From NCBI GenBank assembly GCA_001247695.2, contig LGRX02035256.1, forward strand, positions 47,188 through 111,187: a stretch of DNA of 64,000 bases. The letters are read 5' to 3'. The notes beneath the pieces are model-generated. The model was given only the letters and a program-made list of their open reading frames with translations, ran no database searches and was not told the DNA's origin. Source of the stretch: Cymbomonas tetramitiformis. Taxonomy: Eukaryota > Chlorophyta > Pyramimonadophyceae > Pyramimonadales > Pyramimonadaceae. Positions 34,871 through 46,065 of this stretch are shown here, piece by piece (position 1 is the stretch's first letter; every line of letters starts with the position of its first letter). Position numbers and translations under genes: made by a program.

Positions 34871-36588
34871 AGGCGGCCTTGGCGGCCTCGGCCTCCTGTT
34901 TCTTGGCGGCCTTGGCGGCCTCGGCGTCCTGTTTCTTGGCGGCCTTGTCGGCATCCTCCTGTTTCTTGGCGGCCTTGTCGGCATCGGCCTTCTGTTTCTT
35001 GGCGGCCTTGACGGCCTCGGCCTCCTGCTGCTTGGCGGCCTTGACGGCCTCGGCCTGCTGCTGCTTGGCGGCCTTGACGGCCTCGACCTCCTGCTGCTGC
35101 GGCCTTGGCGGCCTCGGCCTGCTGCCTTGGCGGCCTTTTCCGTTTCCCTTATTTCGACCGCCGTCTTCTTCTCCCGCTCCTTCTCGACTTTCTCTTGCTC
35201 TTTACGATGTGCCTCTCTCTGCCTTTTCACCTCGTCGTATTCCTGCTTGCTCAACACTTCGTCGGCCAAAGAAAAATATCCATCAGGAAACCTAATGCGC
35301 TCTTTCGCTGAGTCGACCATACCTTGCTCCCTGCATCCAAGACACCAGCACTTGTTAAAACCGATATACAAAGTATTTTTTTAAAGATGGATGTAGACAT
35401 GAATGCTTACCTATCGAAAGCGACGGAACCCATTCCCAACATGTTGGCGGCTACCGAAGTGGTCCCCGAACCGCAGCACGCATCCAAGATGAAGTGATGT
35501 TCGTGATGAAGAGGTAACACCACCTCGTACGCAGATTTCCCCCTCGCTTCCCCCTCTAACTCAGGACCTCGCATATATATGGATATTGATGATGTCGTGG
35601 ATGAGCTTCAGCGGATTATGGTGTGTGTTAATTCTTTTTTCCTCGGAGTTATTGGCGAATTTCGACGAGTGTACAGGGGCATATTCCCAGGTGTTGGTTC
35701 GGCAAGAAGCCAAGAACTGCTTATCGACGACATCACTATCCGCATTCTCCTCCTCACGGAGAGCTCTAATCAAGTTCTTCATCCAGGGAAGCCTTTTTTG
35801 AACGGCTGGGTGGGTTTCGTCTGCGAGAGTAATCAGCGCTGCTTAGTCAGATTGCCCATGCTTAGACGCCAAAAACAATCACAGAATTGTACGTAACTTA
35901 ACATCTACGGACCTGTAGGTGTTGCTTCCTTGACGTAGTAACACAAGACAAAGCACTCCATGCGGTTGGCGTAGTTCCGTGGCGCAACGCCAGATTTCAA
36001 GGCCATCATGTTCGATCTGCTCAAAGGTTTCACCCCGAACATATTTTCGGCGTTCCCATGGCAAAACTGCTTGGCGGCTTCGAAGAACTCGTGGTGTTGT
36101 TGGAAGCCACAGAAACATCTTCCTACCCAATCATCACAGATCACACGTGGTCAAAGTGTTGAAGTTTTGTAGGAATTGCTTGAACTCTCCTGCTAAGAGA
36201 GGTTTCGGGATCCATCTCTTGTTCGAGTCCAGAGCATACTCGCAATCCATAATGAAACCGGTAAATGGAAGCCTGGGAAGAGTCGTGAAGGAATCGTGTG
36301 ATGTGGGCTCCAGCAGAAGGTCCTTCTTGTAAACCAGTTGCGGAATCTTGTGAGTGTAGAAGTAGCCGTCATCATCGTCGACTTGCTGGCCCTCAGGAAC
36401 GTTTGACAATATTCGATAACTCACACCTGTGTGCAATGTAAACGATTAGTAATTACATAGCTACGGTGCACAAATGGAATATAAAACCGATATACGCACC
36501 TGGAAGATCCTTTAGGAGGGTTTCCGCAGTCGATGCTGTCGTCGAACCGATTTTCAGCAACACAGACTTCACGGGATCTCTTCGGCAT
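34842..36588 (-). CDS. Amino-methyltransferase-like gene with KAAKKQ-repeat tail (frame-broken)
   Basis: Minus-strand exons about 36588-36500, 36426-35913, 35820-35411, 35330-34842, with introns such as GTAAGC...TGCAG. The segment THHNPLKLIHDII (about 35625) resembles motif X of beta-class N6-adenine/N4-cytosine methyltransferases. It is followed by LDACCGSGTTSVAANMLGMG (about 35420-35475), a clear SAM-binding motif I, then VAFDREQGMVDSAKERI, as in the usual end of this fold. The order (X then I) fits the beta class. A typical DPPY motif IV was not found; VICDDWVGRC (about 36110) is the nearest. The C-terminus is a Lys/Ala/Gln coiled-coil-like repeat. At least four single-base frame breaks (about 36420, 36145, 35580, 35100) mean assembly error or early decay. 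Confidence 0.5.
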
Positions 36589-36699
36589 GATTATACTTTA
36601 AAGTAAGGCGGTTTAAAGTTTTAAACCTGTAAACAACACACCACACCAAATTTAGTTTTAAGCTGGCAAAACCTGCGAAGCAAAGAGCGGCAGTAAATA

Positions 36700-36935
36700 A
36701 CACAACCGGCAGTTTGTTGAGTCGCCCGAAGAATAGAGCGAGCTGAAGGGCGACTCATCCGCGGATGAGTTGCCCGAAGAATAGAGCGAGCTGAAGGGNN
36801 NNNNNNNNNNNNNNNNNNGCAGGGTATTTCCACCAATGGATGGATCGCATGGTGCAGGGTATTTCCACCAATGGATGGATCGCATGGTGCAGGGTATTTC
36901 CACCAATGGATGGATCGCAGATAGCGTGACGAGGC
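36700..36935. repeat. Two short tandem repeats around an assembly gap
   Basis: On the left, GAATAGAGCGAGCTGAAGGG occurs twice. On the right, a unit of about 35 bp (GCAGGGTATTTCCACCAATG...) occurs three times. Between them is a run of 20 N (36799-36818), so the array lengths are unreliable and the two repeats may be joined artificially. Confidence 0.8.
36799..36818. other. Assembly gap (20 N)
   Basis: Twenty N. A round number, so the true distance is unknown. Confidence 0.99.
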
Positions 36936-37611
36936 ATGGCTCGATGCGTGAATTTTAGGCCGAAAACCTTCTCCGAGGTTTAACACCTCAATTGCGGTGT
37001 TTGTCGGCTTTTCTTCATCGCTACACGCGGCTAAGACTAAGATTCATTCACACAAGTGCTTTGTTAGACCCATTATGCATGCAAAAGGTCCTAATCTAAA
37101 CTCCTGATCTAATTGCCTAACCCAAGCCGAAAAGGAGTACTACGGAACAAAGTCGTAAACTGCTCCAAAGCAGACAGTGTAAGCCGGTGAAGGTCAAATG
37201 TGTATGGGCAATGCAGTACGTTCGACAAGTACATTCGCTTCGCCTTGTTTGTGAAATTGAATAGGATAAAAAGTCCTTCCCCTGGTGATGTAATAAATTC
37301 AACGTGACATAAATTCAAAGTCTCCAAGTTTCTTTGATTTTAGAAAGCTTTCGTTCGCAGAAAACCATTTCGATTCAGCACGCTAGTTTCAACAGGCAGA
37401 AAAGTGCCCAGGCTGCAGTGCAAACTCGAACCACACTTGATTCAAAATGAAGTGAAGTGAAAACGTTTCAAAAAGTACATTCTAACTGTATTGACGTTAC
37501 ATTCTAACATTCTAACATTATAACTGATATGTATTGAGCACCGCCACCTTCCGCGATCCCCAAAATCTCGTTCACCTCCCTCACCTCCTCAGGACAGGGT
37601 AGAGAGTGGTA

Positions 37612-37650
37612 ACTTAAGGGTTTTAGGGTTTTTTAGGGTTTTCCGCTTAG
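37612..37650. repeat. Short TTTTAGGG-like interstitial stretch
   Basis: Three imperfect units of TTTTAGGG type follow one another. This matches the telomere repeat of chlamydomonadalean algae, but three units are too few to claim telomeric origin. Between 36936 and 37760 I see no gene. Confidence 0.35.
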
Positions 37651-37759
37651 TGTGGCGTTTTCCGAATTCTCCAGAAAGACACACACCAGCTCGGCTCATG
37701 TCAGTCCAGCCGGAAAATCGAACGAACTTCCGACGAAGTGATTGGGATGAGAGGGTGAC

Positions 37760-38413
37760 ACTGCTAAGCCTCAGAGGAACTCACCGTAGCAACCTATGGT
37801 GAACCTCAAAAGAACACTGCTAAACCTCAGAGGAACACTGCTAAACCTCAGAGGAACACTGCTAAACCTCAGAGGAACACTGCTAAACCTCAGAGGAACA
37901 CCAAGCTAAACCTCAGACGAACACCTCAAACTCAGACGAACACTGCTAAACCTCAGACGAACACTGGGCTAAACCTCAGACGAACACAAGCAATCCTCAG
38001 ACGGACACCTATAAACCTCGACGAACACTGCTAAAACTCAGAGGAACACTGCTAAACCTCAGACTCAACACTGCTAATCCCTCAGACGACACCAAGCAAA
38101 CCTCAGACTCTTAACACTGCTAAACCTCAGAGGAACACTGCTAAACCCTCAGACCTAACACTGCTAAACCTCAGAGGAACACTGCTAAACTCCCCAGACG
38201 AACACCGCAAACCTCAGAGGAACACTGCTAAACCTCAGACGTGACACCGGGCAAAACCTCAGACGAACACCAAACCTCAGAGAACTCACCAGAGCAACCT
38301 ATGGTCACCGTAGTAACCCATGTGACACTGCTAAACCTCAGAGGAACTCACCGTAGCAACCTATGGTCACCGTAGCAACCTATGTGACACTGCTAAACCT
38401 CAGAGGAACTCAC
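37760..38413. repeat. 21-bp minisatellite and junction-derived repeats in the YHYH gene intron
   Basis: The main array is 21 bp (AGGAACACTGCTAAACCTCAG), with decayed units at 37900-38280. At its edges, longer units (ACTCACCGTAGCAACCTATG) recur at about 37780, 38285, 38345 and 38406. The last of these is the exon-intron junction of the YHYH gene itself, read on the minus strand as TTGCTACG|GTGAGTTCC. Confidence 0.8.
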
Positions 38414-40524
38414 CGTAGCAACCTATGGTGAAGGGCGCCTTCGCAGTGGTGTGGTAGTGATACACCGTGCTCCCGGAGGTACCATAGGTGCTGTCTTCGG
38501 GCACGGGACCGGTGTGCCCATTGCAAGCATCCAGAGACGGGTACTCGCCCGAGTCTTCCCACAGCCCGTATAGCCCGCGGCCGTCCAGGCCGACCCCCAC
38601 CAGCGGCGAGTGCGAGGAGCTGTCCGAGGCGGTGTAGACGCAAGACAGGTCGGCATGGTAGTGATATGGCATGGCATGCCCACCGCAGGAGTCCAGCAGC
38701 ATGCTGTATTTCACCGCAGAGGTGCCGCACTCGTACTCCAGTTCCTTTTCGCAAGTGGGTACGTCGACACCCCCTGCGCAGTCCCCCAGACCATTCGAGC
38801 ACGCCTGCCCTGTGGTGAAGCCGGCCTCGAAGGGGCCGTATATATTCACTCCTGCGAGCACCACCCAGGCAGCTTCAATACGCGCGTGACTTCAACCCCA
38901 TGGTAGCGCGCCTTGGTTCAAAAGGTCGGCATGTACGCAGGCCTGAAGATTGCGATTAGAGGCGGCGAGCCATATCGATGCACGAGACAGCTGACAGGTT
39001 TAGGCCCAGCTGACAGCTGACAGGTTTAGGCCCAGCTGACAGCTGACAGGTTTAGGCCCAGGACGCGCTTGCCAGTTCGCTCCATGTGCAGCACAACTGG
39101 CATTGTGCCAAGGTAGCATCCTACCGGTTTGAATCACCTTTGGCGAACCTGTGGCAGGTCACTTCGAATCCTCCTGTTCGGCTGACACTCGGCGTTGTAC
39201 CACAATGGCAGCGCAGCACTCCAAGGCGGAGACTGTTTCAATGGGTCAAGTAGTTGACTAGCCAAGGCGGCCAAGTGGGGGGAAATATTGTTGGTAAGCG
39301 CTCAGCACTGTCATCCGTGCCGACACGGCGTCGGATTCGTACGTAGCAGTCTACTCAGGTCAGATGTGGCAGACACCGAAGAGAACAAGTGAGGGGGGCT
39401 GGAACGCCCAAGAATCTCACCTCCTGATATACTCATTCCGATTCTCCCTAGTGTCGGCGCCGCGACAGGAGCGTTCGTATAGCTGCTCCCTGGGATCGTC
39501 TGTGTCTCGCAGCTCGCCGTGACTCCGCTTGTGCCATGAACGTGGTTCGGGCAACTATTTGTGGTGATCGTTCCCGAGAATATCCCTGCGGATGCATCGT
39601 ATACTAGCGCACGGTAGCACTCGTTATCAGTCCCAGCGGTGGAGCAGGAGCCAGATGATTTGGTGCACGCAGCAGATGTTTGGCTGTCTGTGTTCGTGCC
39701 TTCTCCTTGGGCCGGGGCGTCGCCCCCTCCTGGAGCAGGGCGCCCACCACCTCCTGGCCCACCTCCCTGCGGACAGAATTTGGCCGGAGGATCAGGTCGA
39801 GATGTCCTATCGCGCCATGAAAACAGAACTGAACAAGCGAGGTTGTCACGGAGAAAGTCAGTAGTAGGACAATAGTAGAACTCACAGTCGGGCCAGAAGT
39901 TGACGAGACAGTAGTAGGAACAGAAGTTAATGGGACAATAGTAATACTCACAGTCGGGCTTGCAGAGTTTTAGTCATCCGGATTTTCACTTGATGCCGAT
40001 GTAGGGGAGAGCGTCGGCGCTTGGGTACTCACGGTTGCAACTGGAGGAGGGAAAGGTGAAGACGAAGGGGTTGCTTGAGGAATGCAATATATAGGGTCGT
40101 CACAGAGCACGGGACACTCAGGGTCGTCTGCCGTCTTTTGGATACACACGATTTGTAAGTAGTAACTCTCCCCCTCAGTTTGATAGATACATGAGTCCGT
40201 GGATGCATACTTCGTTGCAGTTCTCGAGCTGTCGCAATGGGCCGTACGAGGGTGGTACTCGTACTCGATATACGTGTCGTTGTACACCGGTTTTGTCACG
40301 GAGTCAGCAATGTCAACGTTAAAGGGCGTGAACGTGTAACAATCCGTTGCAAGATCCCATGTCCAACTCATTTTCGATTCACCGGTGCACGCCGCAGAGT
40401 TCCAGTAGCCGAGCTGATACATAGGGAAAGACGAGCCGAAATTTAATTGAGAGAGCAGGAAGAAGAGGGCCAACAACGTTGTCGAACCTCTCATCTTTTT
40501 GTCCATGTTGGAGCGAAAGTTCAA
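38414..40524 (-). CDS. Secreted YHYH-domain protein (3' end not found)
   Basis: Three minus-strand exons join in phase: 40524-40033, 39766-39421 and 38851-38414 (|GTGAGTAC, |GTGAGATT, |GTGAGTTC donors; TCCGCAG| and CTCGCAG| acceptors). Exon 1 gives a signal peptide (STTLLALFFLLSQLNFGSS, after Met 40494/40506/40524) and a Cys-rich domain of about 130 residues, then a Pro/Ser/Thr linker. Exon 2 has a Gly/Pro linker and the start of the YHYH domain (TTNSCPNHVHG). Exon 3 has GVNIYGPFEAG, MPYHYH, GVGLDGRGLYG and TVYHYHTTAKAPFTIGCYG. Both YHYH signatures are intact. YHYH proteins are exported proteins of unknown biochemical function. The frame needs a further exon below 37.7 kb, which I could not find. 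Confidence 0.75.
38996..39065. repeat. 26-bp tandem repeat in YHYH intron 2
   Basis: Three units of 26 bp (GCTGACAGGTTTAGGCCCAG plus CTGACA) lie between exons 2 and 3 of the YHYH gene. Confidence 0.8.
39885..39960. repeat. Short tandem duplication in YHYH intron 1
   Basis: Two copies of a segment containing ACTCACAGTCGGG and AGTAGTAGGAACAGAAGTT-like sequence. On the sense (minus) strand each copy contains GACTGTGAGT, another 5'-splice-like sequence. Confidence 0.6.
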
Positions 40525-41210
40525 ACGAAAGTGCGGTGTGTGAACAGGTGGACCCCTGGATACTCGTGAAGTTATCGAGCAAAACGACCTACTGCTACCC
40601 TACCGCTACGCTAGGTAGTTAGTTCGTCTGTCCCAACACGAAAAGAACCAGACGAGAGTCCAGACTCTCTCCAGACTCCAGACGAGAGAGTGAGAGGTCA
40701 CTGCGGCACACTCGTGGCAGTTTTTCAGAAGTTTTTACGTAAGACACTTTTGTCACTTTGTATTACAAAAGCATGGAAGATTTTTAGAACTTACGTGAGA
40801 CATTTGATTGAGGCTCTCCGGCTCACTTGCCTTGGTGACAACCCAGTTGCTTTTGAGTTTTGTATGGTGCTAGGCTATCTGACTATGACGGCATAACTGC
40901 TTGAGAAATTATTTGCCAGCTCGCCTAGAGAGAAATCGGAGTATATCCCAACTGCCTATGACTGTACATCTTATCACTATCTCTATGGTCAACAGCAGCT
41001 TGGTTCTTCGCACCATATTAAGTCAATTTAGTTTAGTTCCTGCAAAGCTCACTGAGGAAGGTTTGTGGCTCAAACCGAAAAGCTTACGAGTAGCCAGCAT
41101 TAGCTCCGGTATTTCGTATCGTTATTTTTACAGAGTATTTTGGTTTTATATTATCATCTCAGTACGACTTTATCACATCTGCGTGTTATTACAAAAGCTA
41201 CTTGTGCTTA
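40525..41210. other. Intergenic sequence upstream of the YHYH gene
   Basis: No gene is supported. It holds probable promoter/5' UTR of the minus-strand YHYH gene near 40530-40690. Two short + strand open frames (to 41221) have no recognisable domain. Confidence 0.35.
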
Positions 41211-41634
41211 AATCTGTATAGGCAGCCCTGACCGGGAGTCCCGGTCAGGCCCCTATGACAGACTCCTGGGACCAACACTGGAATGCTGACTTATCTATAG
41301 GTTCGTGTTGTGACACACGTTGTGTCACAGGTAGGCTAGACTCCGAAACCGTCCGAGACCGTTCCGGGGATATCTAGCTTAGGGTTTATTTATCTTGGGA
41401 GTTTATCCACACAGTTCGGGAGTTCCTGATATCTAGTGAACTAGGATATTCCAGTAGGTCGTGGCCCTATCCCTAAGCTAGATATATCCGGCACGGTCTC
41501 GCAACGGTCTCGGAACTAGCCTACCTGTGACACAGCGTGTGTCACAGCACGAACCTATAGATCAATCAACAGTCCAGTGTTGGTCCTAGGGGTCTGTCAT
41601 AGGGGCCTGCCTGTCAGGGCTGCCTATACAGATT
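41211..41634. mobile_element. 424-bp foldback/MITE-like element
   Basis: The left arm starts AATCTGTATAGGCAGCCCTG and the right arm ends with its reverse complement (CAGGGCTGCCTATACAGATT). The arms match for about 170 bp with scattered mismatches and leave a loop of about 80 bp. It is non-coding, and the flanks show no clear target duplication. It is best read as a foldback or miniature inverted-repeat element. Confidence 0.8.
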
Positions 41635-41849
41635 CCAGCACACCACCCCAGCACTGTGGGTGGTGACTGGCTAGGAGAATAAGAATGTTAAACCTCTAGG
41701 GCAGAAGCCAGGGTGACAAGTCCTAACTGCTAATCCAACTGCGCAATTCTGATACACAAATTGGAATCCCTCTAACCAGCACAAGAGAAAAACATACAAG
41801 CAATGCAAGTCCTGCTAAACTACTGAAAAGCTTTGTGCCAATAAGTCAG

Positions 41850-44800
41850 GCATCTTTGGGTTTGGGTTTGTGTTCGAACCCAAACCCAAACCCAATAAAT
41901 CTGCCTTAGAGATAAATTGCGCGTTGGGCGCACAGGTAACTTGAAGCCTTGAGCTTCAGGTAACTTAAACATATATTTCTTAACAGTATTTGTGCCATGT
42001 TTCGTGCTCTAGGATGCACGGGAAGCCCTCGGTTGTTTGGCATCTTTGGGTTTGGGTTCAAACCCAAACCCAAACCCAAAACATCTGCCTTAGAAATAAA
42101 TTGCGCGTTTCGCGCACAACTAACTTGAAGCCTTGAGCTTTAGGTAACTTAAAGATATGTATCTTGGAAGTATTTGTGCCAAGTTTCGTGCTCTAGGACG
42201 CACGGGAAGCCCTCGGCAGTCTGGCATCTTTGGGTTTGGGTTCGAACCCAAACCCAAACCCAATATATCTGCCTTAGAAATAAATTGCGCGTTTCGCGCA
42301 CAAGTAACTTGAAGCCTTGAGCTTCAAGTAGCTTAAAGATATGTATCTTGGCAGTATTCGTGCCAAGCTTCGCGCTCTAGGACCCACGGTAAGACCTCGG
42401 CTGTTTGGCATCTTTGGGTGTGGGTGTCACGTTCGAACCCAAACCCAAAACATCTGCCTTAGAAATAAATTGTGCGTTTCGTGCACAAGTAACTTGAAGC
42501 CTTGAGCTTCAGGTAACTTAAAGATATGTATCTTGGAAGTATTTGTGCCAAGTTTCGTGCTCTAGAACGCACGGGAAGCCCTCGGCTGTTTGGCATCTTT
42601 GGGTTTGGGTTCGAACCCAAACCCGAACCCAACATATCTGCCTTAGAAATAAATTGCGCGTTTCGCGCACAAGTAACTTAAAGATATGTATATATCTTGG
42701 CAGTATTTGTGCCAAGATTCGCGCTCTAGGACCCACGGTAAGCCCTCGGCTGTTTGGCATCTTTGGATGTGGGTGTCACGTTCGAACCCAAACCCAAAAC
42801 ATCTGCCTTAGAAAAAAATTGTGCGTTTCGCGCGCAAATAACTTGAAGCCTTGAGCTTCAGGTAACTTTAAGATATGTATCTTGGAAGTATTTGTGCCAA
42901 GATTCGCGCTCTAGGACCCACGGTAAGCCCTCGGCTGTTTGGCATCTTTGGGTGTGGGTGTCACGTTCGAACCCAAACCCAAAACATCTGCCTTAGAAAT
43001 AAATTGCGCGTTTCGCGCACAAGTAACTTGAAGCCTTGAGCTTCAAGTAACTTAAAGATATGTATCTTGGCAGTACTTGTGCCAAGATTCGCGCTCTAGG
43101 ACCCACGGGAAGCCCTCGGCTGTTTGGCATCTTTGGGTGTGGGTGTCACGTTCGAACCCAAACCCAAAACATCTGCCTTAGAAATAAATTGTGCGTTTCG
43201 CGAACAAGTAACTTGAAGCCTTGAGCTTCAGGTAGCTTAAAGATATGTATCTTGGAAGTATTTGTGTCAAGTTTCGTGCTCTAGGACGCACGGGAAGCCC
43301 TCGGCTGTTTGGCATCTTTGGGTGTGGGTGTCACGTTCGAACCCAAACCCAAAACATCTGCCTTAGAAATAAATTGCGCGTTTTGCGAACAAGTATCTTG
43401 AAGCCTTGAGCTTCAGACTGTGACTTAAAGATATGTATCTTGGAAGTATTTGTGCCAAGATTCGTGCTCTAGGACGCACGGGAAGCCCTCGGCTGTTTGG
43501 CATCTTTGGGTTTCATTGGGTTCGAACCCAAACCCGAACCCAATATATCTGCCTTAGAAATAAATTGCGCGTTTCGCGCACAAGTAACTTGAAGCCTTGA
43601 GCTTCAAGTAACTTAAAGATATGTATCTTGGCAGTATTTGTGCCAAGATTCGCGCTCTAGGACCCACTTTAAGCCCTCGGCTGTTTGGCATCTTTGGGTG
43701 TGGGTGTCACGTTCGAACCCAAACCCAAACCCAAAACATCTGCCTTGGAAATAAATTGTGCGTTTCGCGCACAAGTAACTTGAAGCCTTGAGCTTCAGGT
43801 AACTTAAAGATATGTATCTTGAAAGTATTTGTGCCAAGATTCGTGCTCTAGGACGCACGGGAAGCCCTCGGCTGTCTGGCATCTTTGGGTTTGGGTTCGA
43901 ACACAAACCCGAACCCAATATATCTGCCTTAGAAATAAATTGCGCGTTTCGCGCACAAGTAACTTGAAGCCTTGAGCTTCAAGTAACTTAAAGATATGTA
44001 TTTTGGCAGTACTTTTGCCAAGATTCGCGCTCTAGGACCCACGGTAAGCCCTCGGCTGTTTGGCATCTTTGGGTGTGGGTGTCACGTTCGAACCCAAACC
44101 CAAAACATCTGCCTTAGAAATAAATTGCGCGTTTCGCGCACAAGTAACTTGAAGCCTTGAGCTTCAGGTAACTTAAAGATATGTATCTTGGCAGCACTTG
44201 TGCCAAGATTCGTGCTCTAGGACGCACGGGAAGCCCTCGGCAGTCTGGCATCTTTGGGTTTGGGTTCGAACCCAAACCCAAACCCAATGTATCTGCCTTA
44301 GAAAGAAATTGCGCGTTTCGCGCACAAACGTAACTTGAAGCCTTGAGCTTCAAGTGACTTAAAGATATGTATCTTATCAGTATTTGTGCCAAGATTCGCG
44401 CTCTAGGACCCACTTTAAGCCCTCGGCTGTTTGGCATCTTTGGGTGTGGGTGTCACGTTCGAACCCAAACCCAAAACATCTGCCTTAGAAATAAATTGTG
44501 CGTTTCGCGCACAAGTAACTTGATGCCTTGAGCTTCAGGTAACTTAAAGATATGTATCTTGGAAGTATTTGTGCCAAGTTTCGTGCTCTAGGACGCACGG
44601 GAAGCCCTCGGCTGTTTGGCATCTTTGGGTTTGGGTGTCACGTTCGAACCCAAACCCAAAACATCTGCCTTAGAAATAAATTGCGCGTTTCGCGCACAAG
44701 TAACTTGAAGCCTTGAGCTTCAGGTCACTTAAAGATATGTATCTTGGCAGTATTTGTGCCAAGTTTCGTGCTCTAGGACGCACGGGAAGCCCTCGGCTGT

Positions 44801-45847
44801 TTGGCATCTTTGGGTTTGGGTGTCACTTTCGAACCCAAACCCAAAACATCTGCCTTAGAAATAAATTGCGCGTTTCGCGCACAAGTAACTTGAAGCCTTG
44901 AGCTTCAAGTTACTCAAAGATATGTATCTTGGCAGCATGTGTGCCAAATTTCGTGCTCTAGGACGCACGGGAAGCCCTCGGCTGTTTGGCATCTTTGGGT
45001 TTGGGTGTCACGTTCGAACCCAAACCCAAAACATCTGCCTTAGAAATAAATTGTGCGTTTCGTGCACAAGTAACTTGAAGCCTTGAGCTTCAGGTAACTT
45101 AAAGATATGTATCTTGGAAGTATTTGTGCCAAGTTTCGTGCTCTAGAACGCACGGGAAGCCCTCGGCTGTTTGGCATCTTTGGGTTTGGGTTCGAACCCA
45201 AACCCGAACCCAACATATCTGCCTTAGAAATAAATTGCGCGTTTCGCGCACAAGTAACTTAAAGATATGTATATATCTTGGCAGTATTTGTGCCAAGATT
45301 CGCGCTCTAGGACCCACGGTAAGCCCTCGGCTGTTTGGCATCTTTGGATGTGGGTGTCACGTTCGAACCCAAACCCAAAACATCTGCCTTAGAAATAAAT
45401 TGTGCGTTTCGCGCACAAGTAACTTGAAGCCTTAAGCTTCAGGTAACTTAAAGATATGTATCTTGGAAGTATTTGTGCCAAGATTCTTGCTCTAGGACGC
45501 ACGGGAAGCCCTCGGCTGTTTGGCATCTTTGGGTTTGGGTTCGAACCCAAACCCGAACCCAATATATCTGCCTTAGAAATAAATTGCGCGTTTCGCGCAC
45601 AAGTAACTTGAAGCCTTGAGCTTCAAGTAACTTAAAAACATGTATCTTGGCAGCACTTGTGCCAAGATTCGCGCTCTAGGACCCACGGTAAGCCCTCGGC
45701 TGTTTGGCATCTTTGGGTGTGGGTGTCACGTTCGAACCCAAACCCAAAACATCTGCCTTAGAAATAAATTGCGCGTTTCGCGCACAAGTAACTTGAAGCC
45801 TTGAGCTTCAGGTAACTTAAAGATATGTATCTTGGAAGTATTTGTGC
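41850..45847. repeat. Satellite of about 185 bp, about 22 units
   Basis: CATCTTTGG recurs at 41851, 42041, 42225, 42409, 42594, 42758 and so on to 45708. Most spacings are 184-191 bp, with two shorter units of 164 bp. Each unit has an inverted core (GGGTTTGGGTTCGAACCC type), a CGCGTTTCGCGC motif, a GAAGCCTTGAGCTTC inverted repeat and conserved GCCCTCGGCTGTTTGGCAT. The array ends abruptly inside a unit at 45847, where the large retroelement begins. Repeated short ORFs in it are by-products. Confidence 0.95.
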
Positions 45848-46065
45848 TGTCGCAAACGCGTGCATATGATGGTACGAACATTCTCGGAATCGAGCAAACT
45901 TAACACTCGCGACTGGTCATAAGCGTCATTAATATTCACTGGTGCCGGTAACTGTTCGAGCAATTCTCAACACAGCATAAGATCGTAGAGCTACAAAAAA
46001 TTTTAAAATTCTGATATCCGGAGATCGAACGCTGAACTCCTACATGCAAGCCCAGATTTCCAACA
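45848..46065 (-). repeat. Split repeat B2 (outer, 3' end of the element)
   Basis: 218 bp, a near-identical direct copy of B1 (46592-46809). On the minus strand it starts TGTTGGAAATCTGGGC and ends CGTTTGCGACA. That end is a near-mirror of the other element end (TGTAACAAACG), giving short terminal inverted repeats. Confidence 0.85.

Noticed and set aside
37109..37327. Minus-strand ORF of 72 codons as the missing last exon of the YHYH gene
   Set aside because: Composition and sequence do not resemble a YHYH C-terminus, and no acceptor in the right phase was evident.
37612..37650. Telomere remnant
   Set aside because: Only three imperfect TTTTAGGG-like units; could be chance. Listed as a weak repeat only.
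40690..41221. Two plus-strand open frames before the foldback element
   Set aside because: No domain, no splice or context support; ordinary chance ORFs in AT-rich DNA.
42518..45435. Recurrent ORFs of 62-107 codons in the 41.8-45.8 kb region
   Set aside because: Copies of the same satellite unit in frame; repeated because the DNA is repeated. No start or stop conservation beyond the unit.
8430..45847. CRISPR-like appearance of tandem arrays
   Set aside because: Units are contiguous repeats without unique spacers of constant length, in an intron-bearing eukaryotic sequence.
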